Shown: positions 25,236 to 33,404 of the stretch, piece after piece
Layout: each line of letters starts with the position of its first letter
Numbering within the stretch: the first letter of the stretch is position 1
NCBI GenBank assembly: GCA_027486585.1
Contig: JAIXOU010000089.1
Location: forward strand, 1-48,716
Direction: 5' to 3'
Origin: Verrucomicrobiaceae bacterium
GTDB lineage: Bacteria > Verrucomicrobiota > Verrucomicrobiia > Verrucomicrobiales > Verrucomicrobiaceae
DNA length: 48,716 bases
The notes under the pieces: generated by a model
Database searches by the model: none
The model's input: the letters and a program-made list of their open reading frames with translations, nothing else
What the model was told of the DNA's origin: nothing
Program-made: the position numbers and the translations under genes

Positions 25236-26504
25236 ATGACCTCCTCACTCAATCGCCGCTTCTTTCTCCGCTCCACTGGTATCAGCATGGCACTGCCATT
25301 CCTGGAGTCGCTCACAGGCCGTGTTTCTGCCAAAGCCGCTGCGGCATCGCCACCAATGCGCATGGTCTGCATTGGCAATCTGCTCGGTTTTTATCCGCCC
25401 GCTTTCTTTCCCACAAAAACAGGCGCGGATTACGAACTGCCGGATTCCGTGCAGGCGCTGAAGCCGCATCAAAAAGACTTCACGCTTTACTCAGGACTCG
25501 ATCATGGAGTGAAGGGGGGGCACTTTGCCATGAGTTCCTTCCTCAGTGGCGTGCGCACCGCCGATGCGAAAGGCATGCCGGAGGGCAATATCACGCTCGA
25601 TCAACGAGCTGCCGAGACTTTGGGCGGAGCCACTCGTTTCCCAACGCTCGCGCTTGGCTCGGAAAGCGGCATCCACGGTGGCTGCCTCATGTCTTGGACT
25701 CGCAGCGGCACGCGCGTTCCACCCATCTCCACGCCACGTGAGTTATTCCGTAAACTCTTCATCTCCGATGGCGCTGCCGACATCGCCGCTTCGTTGGATC
25801 GATTGGATATGAAAGGCTCCATCCTCGACGCCGTGCAGGGCGATGCGAAGTCTCTCCAGCGTCAGCTCGTTCAGCGCGACAAAGAAAAGCTCGACGAGTA
25901 TTTCACCTCGGTCCGCGATGTGGAAAAGCAAATCGAGCTGCGCCGAAAGTGGGCGCATGTGCCGAAGCCAGAGGCGAAGATCGACGAGCCAAACAACAAG
26001 GATTTCGTCTCCGATCTGCCCGTGATGTATGATCTGATCGCTCTCGCTTTGCAGACAGATTCAACACGCATCGCCACGCTGGAGATCGGCGGTGATTTTG
26101 AGGCTGCTGCCTTCGGTTTGAACGGCGGCTACCACGGACTCTCTCATCACGGCCAGCGAGAGGACGCCATTAAAGGCCTCATCAAAATGGAGCGCTATCA
26201 GGTCGAGCAGTTCGCGAGGTTCTTGGAGAAGCTCAAGTCCATCCAAGACGGTGGCAGCACGCTGTTGGATCATTCCATGGTCCTCTTCGGCAGTGGCATG
26301 GGCAATGCGAACTCTCACCAGAACTCCAACCTGCCCATCATCCTCGCTGGAGGTGGCCTCAAACACGGTGAGCACAAGGCCTATCCAGCAAATGGCTTGG
26401 GCAAGCAGCCTTTGTGTAATCTGTATCTGTCGATGCTGCAGCGTTTTGGAGCGGAGGTGGATAAGTTTGGCACCAGCACAGGCACGCTCACAGGTCTCTT
26501 ATAA
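25236..26504 (+). CDS. Secreted DUF1552 protein
   Basis: A 422-aa protein of the DUF1552 family, nearly always found beside DUF1592/DUF1588 cytochromes in PVC bacteria and myxobacteria. The N-terminus, NRRFFLRSTGISMALPFLES, has a Tat-like Arg pair and hydrophobic stretch. Core motifs are FYPPAFFPTKTG, YSGLDHGVKGGHF, NITLDQRAAE, PTLALGSESG and late VLFGSGMGNANSHQNSNLPI followed by ILAGGG. This late part resembles the end of DUF1501 proteins, which have an alkaline-phosphatase-like fold. Function is unknown. It is 9 bp from the anti-sigma gene and just upstream of its expected partner cytochrome, although in many genomes the order of the pair is reversed. Confidence 0.9.
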   Translation: MTSSLNRRFFLRSTGISMALPFLESLTGRVSAKAAAASPPMRMVCIGNLLGFYPPAFFPTKTGADYELPDSVQALKPHQKDFTLYSGLDHGVKGGHFAMSSFLSGVRTADAKGMPEGNITLDQRAAETLGGATRFPTLALGSESGIHGGCLMSWTRSGTRVPPISTPRELFRKLFISDGAADIAASLDRLDMKGSILDAVQGDAKSLQRQLVQRDKEKLDEYFTSVRDVEKQIELRRKWAHVPKPEAKIDEPNNKDFVSDLPVMYDLIALALQTDSTRIATLEIGGDFEAAAFGLNGGYHGLSHHGQREDAIKGLIKMERYQVEQFARFLEKLKSIQDGGSTLLDHSMVLFGSGMGNANSHQNSNLPIILAGGGLKHGEHKAYPANGLGKQPLCNLYLSMLQRFGAEVDKFGTSTGTLTGLL

Positions 26505-26538
26505 GACCTATAGGTCGAATACGACTCATACGACCTAT
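26505..26538. repeat. Palindromic GACCTATAGGTC repeat element
   Basis: A perfect 12-bp palindrome, GACCTATAGGTC (26505-26516), begins on the base after the DUF1552 stop. It overlaps a second inverted repeat, ATAGGTCG (26510-26517) with CGACCTAT (26531-26538), around an AATACGACTCATA spacer. It may act as a small structured dispersed repeat or a weak terminator between DUF1552 and the cytochrome gene. Confidence 0.7.
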
Positions 26539-26575
26539 TCCAAGGATTACACGTCTCTCAAAATCACGCACAAGC

Positions 26576-29053
26576 ATGCTGCCATCACGACCCTCCGCCA
26601 AACAATGGGGACAGCTGTTCTCACTGCTCTTCACCGCCCATCTTTTTGCCGGCCCCTCCGAGTTCCTCGCCACCTACTGCAACGACTGCCACGGCGCTGA
26701 GAAACAAAAAGGCGACCGCCGTTTTGACCAACTCGCCTTGCCTGTCGCCAAGGTGGATACGCTGATCGACCTCAAAGACATCCTCGATCAAATCAATCTC
26801 GGTGAAATGCCGCCGAAGAAGGCCAAGCAGCCCTCCTTTGACGAACTCAAAGCCTTCCTTGAGCAGGCCACCCTCGCGCTCTCGCAAGGCCGAGAAACGC
26901 TCGCCAGCACCGGTGGCAGCACGGTTCTTCGCCGCCTCAACCGCACGGAGTATATCCACACCATCGGCGATCTCTTTTCGCTGAACATGGCCGCTTTTGA
27001 TCCGACCACCAAGTTCCCCCGCGATCAATCCGAAGAGCACATGGAGAACCTCGGTGATGTGCTGCAAACCTCCGGTTACCTGCTCGATCAATACCTCGAT
27101 GCTGCTGATGCCGTGGTGGAAAAGGTCTTCGCTCAACAAGAGGCACCGAGGGAGAAGGTGTGGCATTTCAAGGGCGAGTTCAAAACCAAAACGAAGTCCG
27201 AAAAGAAGCGCAACGAATACGACAATAAACACCTGCTCGTGCTCGAGTGCATGGACTCCGACAAACACACTGGCGGTTATGCCTTCGTCAACGACTTCGA
27301 AGACGGCGTGCCAGTCGATGGCTTCTACGAGGTGCAGGTGCTCGTCAAAGCCGCGAACCGCGAGCATCCTTATGATCCCGAGATCTTCGACAGAGACACC
27401 CGCCAACCGTTCCGCCTCGGCATCGTTCCTGGAGACGCCAAAGTCGGGCCACTGGACCTGCCGCAAACCTTGCAGCCCATGCTGGCCGAGGTCGCACTCA
27501 GGGATGGCGAACCCGAGTGGCGCACAATGAAGGTCTGGCTCGATGCCGGACAAACACCGCGATTCGTCTTCCCAAACGGCACCGAAGACGCCCGCAGCAT
27601 CTGGTTCAAAGTCGCCAACTACCACAAAGACCTGTGGGAGCAATTCATGGATGAAGACGACAAGAAGAAGGGCAAAATAGGCATCGTCGCGGCAAAGAAA
27701 ATCACGCTGCATGTCGCTAAGTTCCCTCACATCCGAATCGATGAAGTGAAGATTCGCGGCCCACTCATTGAAGGATGGCCGCCAGCACCTCAGCAGGCCA
27801 TTTTGGGTAAGAAGCCCTTCGCTGCCGAAAACATGCGCGAAGTGCTGCAAAGCTTCGCCGACCGTGCGTATCGCCGCAAAGCCTCACAAGACGAAATCGA
27901 CCGTCTGCTCGCCGTGGCAGAAAAACGCATCCAAAGCGGACGCACACCATTGGAAGGCTTCAAATCTGCCTTGAAGACTGCTCTTTGCTCACCGGCCTTC
28001 CTTTACCTCTCTCAGGAGGCCATGAAGGACTCGAAGAAGCTCACGAGCCACGCTCTCGCCTCACGTCTGTCCTACTTCCTCTGGTCCACTCAACCAGATG
28101 CAGAGCTGATGAAGCTCGCGGAGCAAAACGAACTCATCAAACCCGAGGTGCTGATCGCTCAAGCTCGCCGTCTTTTGCAAAGCCCACGCTCCGACGCCTT
28201 CGTCTCCGGCTTTCTCGATAGCTGGTTGAATCTGCGCAATCTCGGAGGCATGCCACCAGATCGAAATGAGTTCGAAGAATACTACTCACAGGGCCTGGAA
28301 CAAGCCTTCAAGACCGAGACGCGGATGTTCATGCGCGATCTGATCGAGCGTGATGCCAGCCTCGTGAACTTCCTCGATAGTGACTACAGCTTCCTCAATC
28401 AGGCGCTGTCCATGCACTACGAACTCGGCGATCTAGGCGAGCCTGCTCGCGCCCATGAGTTCCGCAAAGTCAGCTTTAAAAACAACAAGCGCGGTGGCCT
28501 GCTCGGCATGGGTTCCGTGCTCACGATCACCGCCAACGGCATCGACACGTCACCCGTCACTCGCGGCGTTTTCCTGCTCGAAAACATCCTCGGCACACCG
28601 CCACCACCGCCGCCCGATGACGTGCCCGCCATTGATCCAGATGTGCGCGGAGCCAAATCCATGCGAGAGCTGCTTAGCAAGCATCGCGAATCGCCGAACT
28701 GCTACGGCTGCCATCAGAAGATTGATCCGCTCGGCTTCGCCTTGGAGAACTTTGACGCCATCGGCGACTGGCGTCCACGCATCGAGAAGACCAAGATCGA
28801 CTCCAGCGGTGAACTCCCCAGCGGCGAGAAATTTGAAGACGTGGCCGGATTGAAAAAGATCCTCGTTCAACGCAAAGACCTCTTCGCCCACATGCTCGCC
28901 GACCGCCTCCTCACCTATGCCTGCGGTCGCCGCATCGGTGCTCTTGATGAGGCCACGGTGGAGAAGATCGTCGCCGACTTGCCGAAGAAACAATACGGCC
29001 TGCGCTCACTGATTGAGGCCGTGGTGTGCAGTGAGCCCTTTTTGACCCGCTGA
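26576..29053 (+). CDS. DUF1592/DUF1588/DUF1587/DUF1585 PVC-type cytochrome protein
   Basis: An 825-aa secreted haem protein with the domain order typical of the family. Signal peptide at about 1-25. A planctomycete cytochrome C (PSCyt1-like) domain follows with YCNDCHG (C35, C38, H39) and GEMPPKKAKQP as distal part. DUF1587 is marked by LRRLNRTEYIHTIGDLF near 120, a carbohydrate-binding-like insert lies at about 190-400, then DUF1595/DUF1592 (RAYRRKASQDEIDRLL, LASRLSYFLWSTQPDAEL), DUF1588 (GLLGMGSVLTITANGIDTSP, NCYGCHQKIDPLGFALENFD, with a second CxxCH at C709-H713) and DUF1585 at the end. It is thought to oxidise an unknown periplasmic substrate with DUF1552 as partner. Confidence 0.92.
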   Translation: MLPSRPSAKQWGQLFSLLFTAHLFAGPSEFLATYCNDCHGAEKQKGDRRFDQLALPVAKVDTLIDLKDILDQINLGEMPPKKAKQPSFDELKAFLEQATLALSQGRETLASTGGSTVLRRLNRTEYIHTIGDLFSLNMAAFDPTTKFPRDQSEEHMENLGDVLQTSGYLLDQYLDAADAVVEKVFAQQEAPREKVWHFKGEFKTKTKSEKKRNEYDNKHLLVLECMDSDKHTGGYAFVNDFEDGVPVDGFYEVQVLVKAANREHPYDPEIFDRDTRQPFRLGIVPGDAKVGPLDLPQTLQPMLAEVALRDGEPEWRTMKVWLDAGQTPRFVFPNGTEDARSIWFKVANYHKDLWEQFMDEDDKKKGKIGIVAAKKITLHVAKFPHIRIDEVKIRGPLIEGWPPAPQQAILGKKPFAAENMREVLQSFADRAYRRKASQDEIDRLLAVAEKRIQSGRTPLEGFKSALKTALCSPAFLYLSQEAMKDSKKLTSHALASRLSYFLWSTQPDAELMKLAEQNELIKPEVLIAQARRLLQSPRSDAFVSGFLDSWLNLRNLGGMPPDRNEFEEYYSQGLEQAFKTETRMFMRDLIERDASLVNFLDSDYSFLNQALSMHYELGDLGEPARAHEFRKVSFKNNKRGGLLGMGSVLTITANGIDTSPVTRGVFLLENILGTPPPPPPDDVPAIDPDVRGAKSMRELLSKHRESPNCYGCHQKIDPLGFALENFDAIGDWRPRIEKTKIDSSGELPSGEKFEDVAGLKKILVQRKDLFAHMLADRLLTYACGRRIGALDEATVEKIVADLPKKQYGLRSLIEAVVCSEPFLTR

Positions 29054-29078
29054 TCTGCTATCGAGATCTCCCCAACCT

Positions 29079-30494
29079 ATGAAGACAGCCCGCCGCGACA
29101 TCCTCAAAGCCCTCCCACTCTTGGTGTGGCAACGTCAGCTCCTTCACGCCGCAGATGCCCAAGCTCCCTACCTCGGGCAAGGCACCATGTGTGGTGAAGT
29201 CACTCAGTCCACCGCCTGCTTGCAGACGCGGCTGACGAGCGCCACGGAACTCGATGCAAACGGTGACCTTCCAGGTGCCAACGGGGTGGCTTGTTTCGAA
29301 TGGAGCTCAAAGGTAGATTTTAGTGATGCTCAGCGCACGGCGTTTCAGACTGCGAGTGATGCCAGTGACTTCATTCTTCGCGCTGAACTCACCACGCTTA
29401 AACCGAACACGGCTTACTACTTTCGCCCGGTCTTTGGCAGCTCGGAAGCAAGCGCCAAGCCAGGTCCGGAGTGTTCCTTCAAGACCTTGCCGAGCGGTGA
29501 GACCGACACGCCGGTGAAGTTCATCGTGGGCAGTTGCATGAACTACAACAAGTTCATGCTCGGCAAGAAAGGCAAGGCCAGCGGGCCTGAGACAGCCACG
29601 ACGGAAGACAAGCGACTCGGCTTCCCCTCCTTTGAAACCATGCTGAAGCTGCGACCTGACTTCTTCATTGGCACGGGCGACATCGTCTACTATGACCATC
29701 CGCTGCGTGTGGCCAAGACGGTGCCACAACTGCGCAAGTGCTGGCATGAGCAGTTTCGCTTTCCGCGCATGATCGAGTTCTTCCGCCTCGTGCCGACTTA
29801 CTGGTCAAAGGACGACCACGACTTCCGATACAACGAAGGCGACAACTCCACCATCGAGCTGCCATTGCCCAAAACGGGTATCGACATGTTTCGCGAGCAG
29901 TTGCCGGTGCCAAGCCCCAGCTACCGAACCCATCGCGTTGGCAACAACCTGCAAATCTGGCTCACAGAAGGCCGCGACTATCGCTCGCCCAATGAAATGG
30001 CCGATGGCCCCGAAAAGTCCCTCTGGGGCACCGAGCAGCGCGAATGGCTCAAAGCCACACTCAAGGCCAGCGATGCGAAGTGGAAGATCATCATTTCGCC
30101 CACGCCCATGGTCGGCCCCGACGACAAAAAGAAGATCGACAACCACGCCGACGTCAGGGGCTTCCGTCACGAAGCCGATGCCTTCTTTGCCTGGTTGAAG
30201 GAAAACAAGATCGGCAACATCAAGCTCATCTGCGGCGACCGCCACTGGCAATACCACAGCATTCATCCCTCCGGCATCGAGGAGTTCGCCTGTGGTGCCT
30301 TGAACGATGAGAACTCACGCATGGGAGTCGCTCCCGGAGCCAAGAACGGCTCCGATCCCGAAGCTCTCATCAAACAGCCTTACACCTCAGTCACCCCGCA
30401 AGGTGGCTTCCTCCAAATCACTGCTGCCGCCGACCAGCTCACGCTCGAGCATTTCGATTCACGAGGAAACTCTCTGAATCGCGTCATTCGCTAG
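29079..30494 (+). CDS. PhoD-like metallophosphatase, secreted
   Basis: A 471-aa alkaline phosphatase D-type enzyme. An Arg pair (ARRDILKALPLLVW) at the N-terminus suggests Tat export, as in PhoD. A Fn3-like domain (about 40-138, LTTLKPNTAYYFRPVFG) precedes the catalytic domain, which has GSCMNYN (151-157), GTGDIVYYDHP (199-208, metal ligand D201), DDHD (245-248) and CGDRHWQYHS near the C-terminus. PhoD enzymes are Ca/Fe-dependent phosphodiesterases or monoesterases. It follows the cytochrome by 25 bp and precedes a sulfatase by 13 bp, so it is probably in the same operon. A decayed copy of its last codons lies after that sulfatase (32038). Confidence 0.88.
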   Translation: MKTARRDILKALPLLVWQRQLLHAADAQAPYLGQGTMCGEVTQSTACLQTRLTSATELDANGDLPGANGVACFEWSSKVDFSDAQRTAFQTASDASDFILRAELTTLKPNTAYYFRPVFGSSEASAKPGPECSFKTLPSGETDTPVKFIVGSCMNYNKFMLGKKGKASGPETATTEDKRLGFPSFETMLKLRPDFFIGTGDIVYYDHPLRVAKTVPQLRKCWHEQFRFPRMIEFFRLVPTYWSKDDHDFRYNEGDNSTIELPLPKTGIDMFREQLPVPSPSYRTHRVGNNLQIWLTEGRDYRSPNEMADGPEKSLWGTEQREWLKATLKASDAKWKIIISPTPMVGPDDKKKIDNHADVRGFRHEADAFFAWLKENKIGNIKLICGDRHWQYHSIHPSGIEEFACGALNDENSRMGVAPGAKNGSDPEALIKQPYTSVTPQGGFLQITAAADQLTLEHFDSRGNSLNRVIR

Positions 30495-30507
30495 CCTGCC
30501 AATCACT

Positions 30508-32025
30508 ATGAATCTCAAACACCTCATTCTCGCTAGCGCCTTGATGGCATCCGTTGCAGGCGCTCAAACGAGCCCAGAAAAGCCCACCAAGCCCTACAAC
30601 GTCCTCTTCATCGCCGTCGATGACCTGAACGATTGGATCGGTTGCTTTGGCGGCAACTCGCAGGCCATCACGCCGAACCTTGACCGGCTCGCCAAAGAGC
30701 AGGCGATGGTGATGAACAAGGCCTACTGCGCATCCACGGTCTGCTGCCCGAGCCGCTCAGCCATTTTGACCGGCAAACGGCCTTCCACGACGGGCATTTA
30801 CGGCAACACTCAAGACCTGAAAAAGGCCCCGAAAGCCAAGGATGTGGTTACCCTTCCCGAATACTTCGCCAAGAACGGCTACCACACGCTCTCCGCGGGA
30901 AAGATCTTCCACAAGCATCCGACGTCTGAAGGGATGGATGAGGGCCAATGGGCGTTCCAAGAGTTCGCTGAAGGCGGAGGACGCAACAAAGGCATGCTCT
31001 GGGAAGAATCCCCGTCATCCGCTTCAGGCGAAAAAGCTGGAGATAAGGGCCAGGAGAAAGGCGAGGAAAAGGAAGTGACGAAATGGGGAGCCTGCAAGGC
31101 CGCGGTCGAAGAGACCAAGGACTATGTCGCCTGCCAATGGGCCGCAGATCAGCTCAAGCGCGATTTCGAAGGCAAGCCGTTCTTCATGGCCCTGGGCATC
31201 TCGAAACCGCATCTGCCGTGGTTCGTCCCACAGCAGTTTTTTGATCTCTATCCGCTGGAAAGCCTCAAGCCGGTCGAAATCGTCCGCGACGATCTCGATG
31301 ACATCGTGGACGCCAACGGAAAACGCCTGTTCAAGGCCTCGATTGGCTCGTTTGACGCGATCGACAAAGCCAACATGCACAAGCAAGCGCAACGTGCCTA
31401 CCTCGCCAACATCAGCTATGTGGATCACTGCCTGGGTGTGCTGTTCGATGCACTGAAGAAGAGCCAGCATGCCGACAACACCATCCTCATGCTGTGGGGC
31501 GATCACGGCTGGCATCTGGGCGAGAAGACGAAATACGGCAAAACCGATCTGTGGGAAGAGTCTGACCGCGTGCCCTTCATGGTCCGCGTGCCCGGCATGA
31601 CTCCCGCCGACGTCAAATGCGATGGAGTCGTCAACCTGCTCGATATGTATCCCACGCTGGTCGAGTTGTGCGGGCTCCCCCTGAATGCGGAGAACGAAGG
31701 ACGCAGCTTTGTGCCCTTGCTGAAGGATCCGAAGATGGAGTGGAATCATCCCACCCTGACGACCTACCAGTTCAGCAACCATTCCCTCACCGATGGCCGT
31801 TACCGTTACACCTGGTATGGCGGCAAAGCGAATGGCGCCGAGGAACTCTACGACCACAGCACCGACCCACTGGAACATAAAAACCTGGCCGCCAATCCCG
31901 AATCAAAGCCCATCATGGCCAGGTTCAAAGCACTCCTGCCGACGCACAACGAGCCTGACGCACCCACGAACAAGGATGACAAAAAAGCCATGCGCAAAGC
32001 CGGCAAGAAGAAGGGCGTCGAATAG
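30508..32025 (+). CDS. Secreted sulfatase, iduronate-2-sulfatase-like
   Basis: A 505-aa type I sulfatase with a signal peptide (cleavage near AGAQ, residue 20). Metal-binding NVLFIAVDDLNDW supplies D38 and D39. The catalytic Cys to be converted to formylglycine is C79 in C-C-P-S-R (79-83), followed by SAILTGKRP. HDxx-type later motifs include DHGWHLGEKTKYGK. The overall pattern, with DDLNDW and GWHLGE, matches iduronate-2-sulfatase-type enzymes that act on sulfated uronates. An Asp/Lys/Glu-rich insert around 165-195 is unusual. The C-terminus is Lys-rich (KKAMRKAGKKKGVE), as in several sulfatases of this window. It needs a maturation enzyme, which is not in the window. Confidence 0.93.
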   Translation: MNLKHLILASALMASVAGAQTSPEKPTKPYNVLFIAVDDLNDWIGCFGGNSQAITPNLDRLAKEQAMVMNKAYCASTVCCPSRSAILTGKRPSTTGIYGNTQDLKKAPKAKDVVTLPEYFAKNGYHTLSAGKIFHKHPTSEGMDEGQWAFQEFAEGGGRNKGMLWEESPSSASGEKAGDKGQEKGEEKEVTKWGACKAAVEETKDYVACQWAADQLKRDFEGKPFFMALGISKPHLPWFVPQQFFDLYPLESLKPVEIVRDDLDDIVDANGKRLFKASIGSFDAIDKANMHKQAQRAYLANISYVDHCLGVLFDALKKSQHADNTILMLWGDHGWHLGEKTKYGKTDLWEESDRVPFMVRVPGMTPADVKCDGVVNLLDMYPTLVELCGLPLNAENEGRSFVPLLKDPKMEWNHPTLTTYQFSNHSLTDGRYRYTWYGGKANGAEELYDHSTDPLEHKNLAANPESKPIMARFKALLPTHNEPDAPTNKDDKKAMRKAGKKKGVE

Positions 32026-32037
32026 TCAGATCCGTGG

Positions 32038-32064
32038 AACTCCCTGAATCGTGTCACTCGCTGA
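32038..32064 (+). pseudogene. Remnant of a duplicated PhoD-like gene tail
   Basis: Just after the sulfatase stop the bases read NSLNRVTR-stop, against NSLNRVIR-stop at the end of the PhoD-like gene (30468-30494). Only a few bases differ within the codons, two of the changes being silent. It seems to be the last trace of a second copy, placed after the sulfatase. Confidence 0.55.
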
Positions 32065-32150
32065 GCCAAGACGCTGACATTAACCAGCCATCGTTCTCAA
32101 TCCAAACCCAACTCCCAATCGTGCTCCATCTTACCTTCCGAACAGCAGCC

Positions 32151-32211
32151 GGTAAAAAGTGGGTGGTAAAAATCAGAGACCTCATTCGTCTTTTACCGCC
32201 AATCTTTTACC
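32151..32211. repeat. Imperfect palindromic repeat (copy A)
   Basis: Two 21-bp arms (32151-32171 and 32191-32211) are inverted copies that agree at 17 of 21 positions, separated by 19 bp. Each arm starts or ends with GGTAAAA/TTTTACC. The right arm matches the repeat at 40184-40204 at 20 of 21 positions. On the plus strand it can be read as FTANLLPAL. It sits at the broken 5' edge of the PEP-CTERM fragment. Confidence 0.8.
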
Positions 32212-32431
32212 AGCCCTACTTGGCACCGCCACCACTAACTTTGCTTCAGATAGCACGACGTTTTTGGGGCTAGATGTCACCACGCCGACCAACTCAGACA
32301 AGCTGCTCTTCACAAGAAATGACAGCATCGCCATTGTTGCTGTGCCTGAGCCTTCCAGAGCCCTGCTTCTCATGATCGGCCTCGCGGGATTGGTGGCTCG
32401 CCGGCACCCATTTTTCACAGCCGATCTTTGA
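32212..32431 (+). pseudogene. Orphan 3' fragment of a PEP-CTERM protein gene
   Basis: The frame ending at TGA 32431 encodes a PEP-CTERM sorting signal: VPEPSRALLLMIGLAGLVAR, that is VPEP, a hydrophobic helix and an Arg pair. Before it lies a short beta-rich segment (SDSTTFLGLDVTTPTNSDKL, LLFTRNDSIAIVA) typical of the C-terminal end of such exported proteins. There is no signal peptide and no long upstream coding sequence; the 5' edge is the palindromic repeat, and the 3' end runs into a second, degenerate copy so that HPFFTADL replaces the usual Arg-rich end. No exosortase gene is in the window. Confidence 0.7.
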
Positions 32432-32433
32432 CC
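32412..32433 (+). repeat. Degenerate copy of the palindromic repeat arm (copy B)
   Basis: CCCATTTTTCACAGCCGATC and the following TTTGACC resemble the arm at 40184-40204 (CCCATTTTTTACCGCTAATC, TTTTACC) with one extra base and a few changes. It reads PFFTADL, parallel to PFFTANL at 40180. The match is partial, so this is less certain than copies A and C. Confidence 0.4.
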
Positions 32434-32452
32434 GCGCAAAAACGAACCAACC

Positions 32453-33325
32453 ATGAGATCAACGATCCTCTTCTTCACCCTCATCACCATCGTCTCTGGA
32501 GCAGAGGAACGATGGACTGATCTGCTCGATAACAAGCTCTCACAATGGGAACTTTGGATGGGTGTGCCGCGCACTAACGTGAAGGGGCTGCCACCTGGCA
32601 CGCCGCAGTCAGACAACTACAACAAAGGCGTGCCGCTCGGCTTAAACAACGACCCAAAGAAAGTCTTCTCGGTGATTGAAGAGGAAGGCAAACCCGTGCT
32701 CAAAATCACAGGCGAAATCTACGGCGGTCTCACGACGCTCCAAGAATACGGCGACTACCATTTTTCTTTTGCGGTGAAGTTCGGTGAAAAGAAGTGGGCA
32801 CCTCGGCTCGACCCCGCACGAGATAGCGGCCTACTCTATCACTGCACGGGCAAACATGGCGCTTTCTGGAATGTCTGGATGCGCAGTCTCGAATACCAAG
32901 TGCAGGAAGAAAATCTTGGCGATCTCTTTCTCCTCGCTGGCACGGCGGCTGACTTCCCGACGACGCCGAGTGAAAAAATCATCCCCGGTGTGCCCGAGTG
33001 GAAATGGGATCCCACGAAGCCCTTCCTTACAGCCAAAGGAGCCGAGAGATTCGCCAACCACGAAAACCCACATGGCCAGTGGACCACCGCCGAGCTTTAT
33101 GTCCTCGGTCAGCAAGCGATTCATGTGGTGAATGGCCATGTCGTTCTCTCGCTCGATAAAGCCCGCCTCCAAGACGGCACCGCACTCACGAAGGGTAAAA
33201 TTCAGATTCAATGCGAGGGCTCAGAGGTCTATTACCGCAATCTCCGCCTCCGTCCGATCACGGCATTTCCGACGGACCTCGCCGTGAAAGCAGCTCTGCC
33301 CATGGAGTCCCCATTGACCAAGTAG
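32453..33325 (+). CDS. Secreted DUF1080-family protein
   Basis: A 290-aa protein with signal peptide MRSTILFFTLITIVSGA. The pattern of the DUF1080 (3-keto-disaccharide hydrolase) family is present but diverged: RWTDLLDNKLSQWELWMG in place of the LFDGK.L.GW motif, then VFSVIEEEGKPVLKITGEIYG, YHFSFAVKFGEKKW, DSGLLYHCTGKHG and a late KGKIQIQCEGSEVYYRNLRL strand pair. It is larger than the DUF1080 protein at 5457, with an insert after the GLLYH motif. It precedes the GH16 protein by 79 bp. Likely periplasmic, acting on oligosaccharides; specificity unknown. Confidence 0.85.
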   Translation: MRSTILFFTLITIVSGAEERWTDLLDNKLSQWELWMGVPRTNVKGLPPGTPQSDNYNKGVPLGLNNDPKKVFSVIEEEGKPVLKITGEIYGGLTTLQEYGDYHFSFAVKFGEKKWAPRLDPARDSGLLYHCTGKHGAFWNVWMRSLEYQVQEENLGDLFLLAGTAADFPTTPSEKIIPGVPEWKWDPTKPFLTAKGAERFANHENPHGQWTTAELYVLGQQAIHVVNGHVVLSLDKARLQDGTALTKGKIQIQCEGSEVYYRNLRLRPITAFPTDLAVKAALPMESPLTK

Positions 33326-33404
33326 CAGGCCACCGACGATTCGTTGAAATGTCTAGGCTTCTGCGAATGCGTTTGATAAAACAGCTCCAACCACCAACCC
33401 TCTC

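Noticed and set aside
26621..27850. Long open frame (409 codons) on the minus strand
   Set aside because: It lies entirely antisense to the DUF1592-type cytochrome, which has clear domains and haem motifs; its translation shows no known family.
32159..32431. Intact small secreted protein with PEP-CTERM
   Set aside because: Its first part is the palindromic repeat and there is no real signal peptide; it is better explained as a gene fragment.
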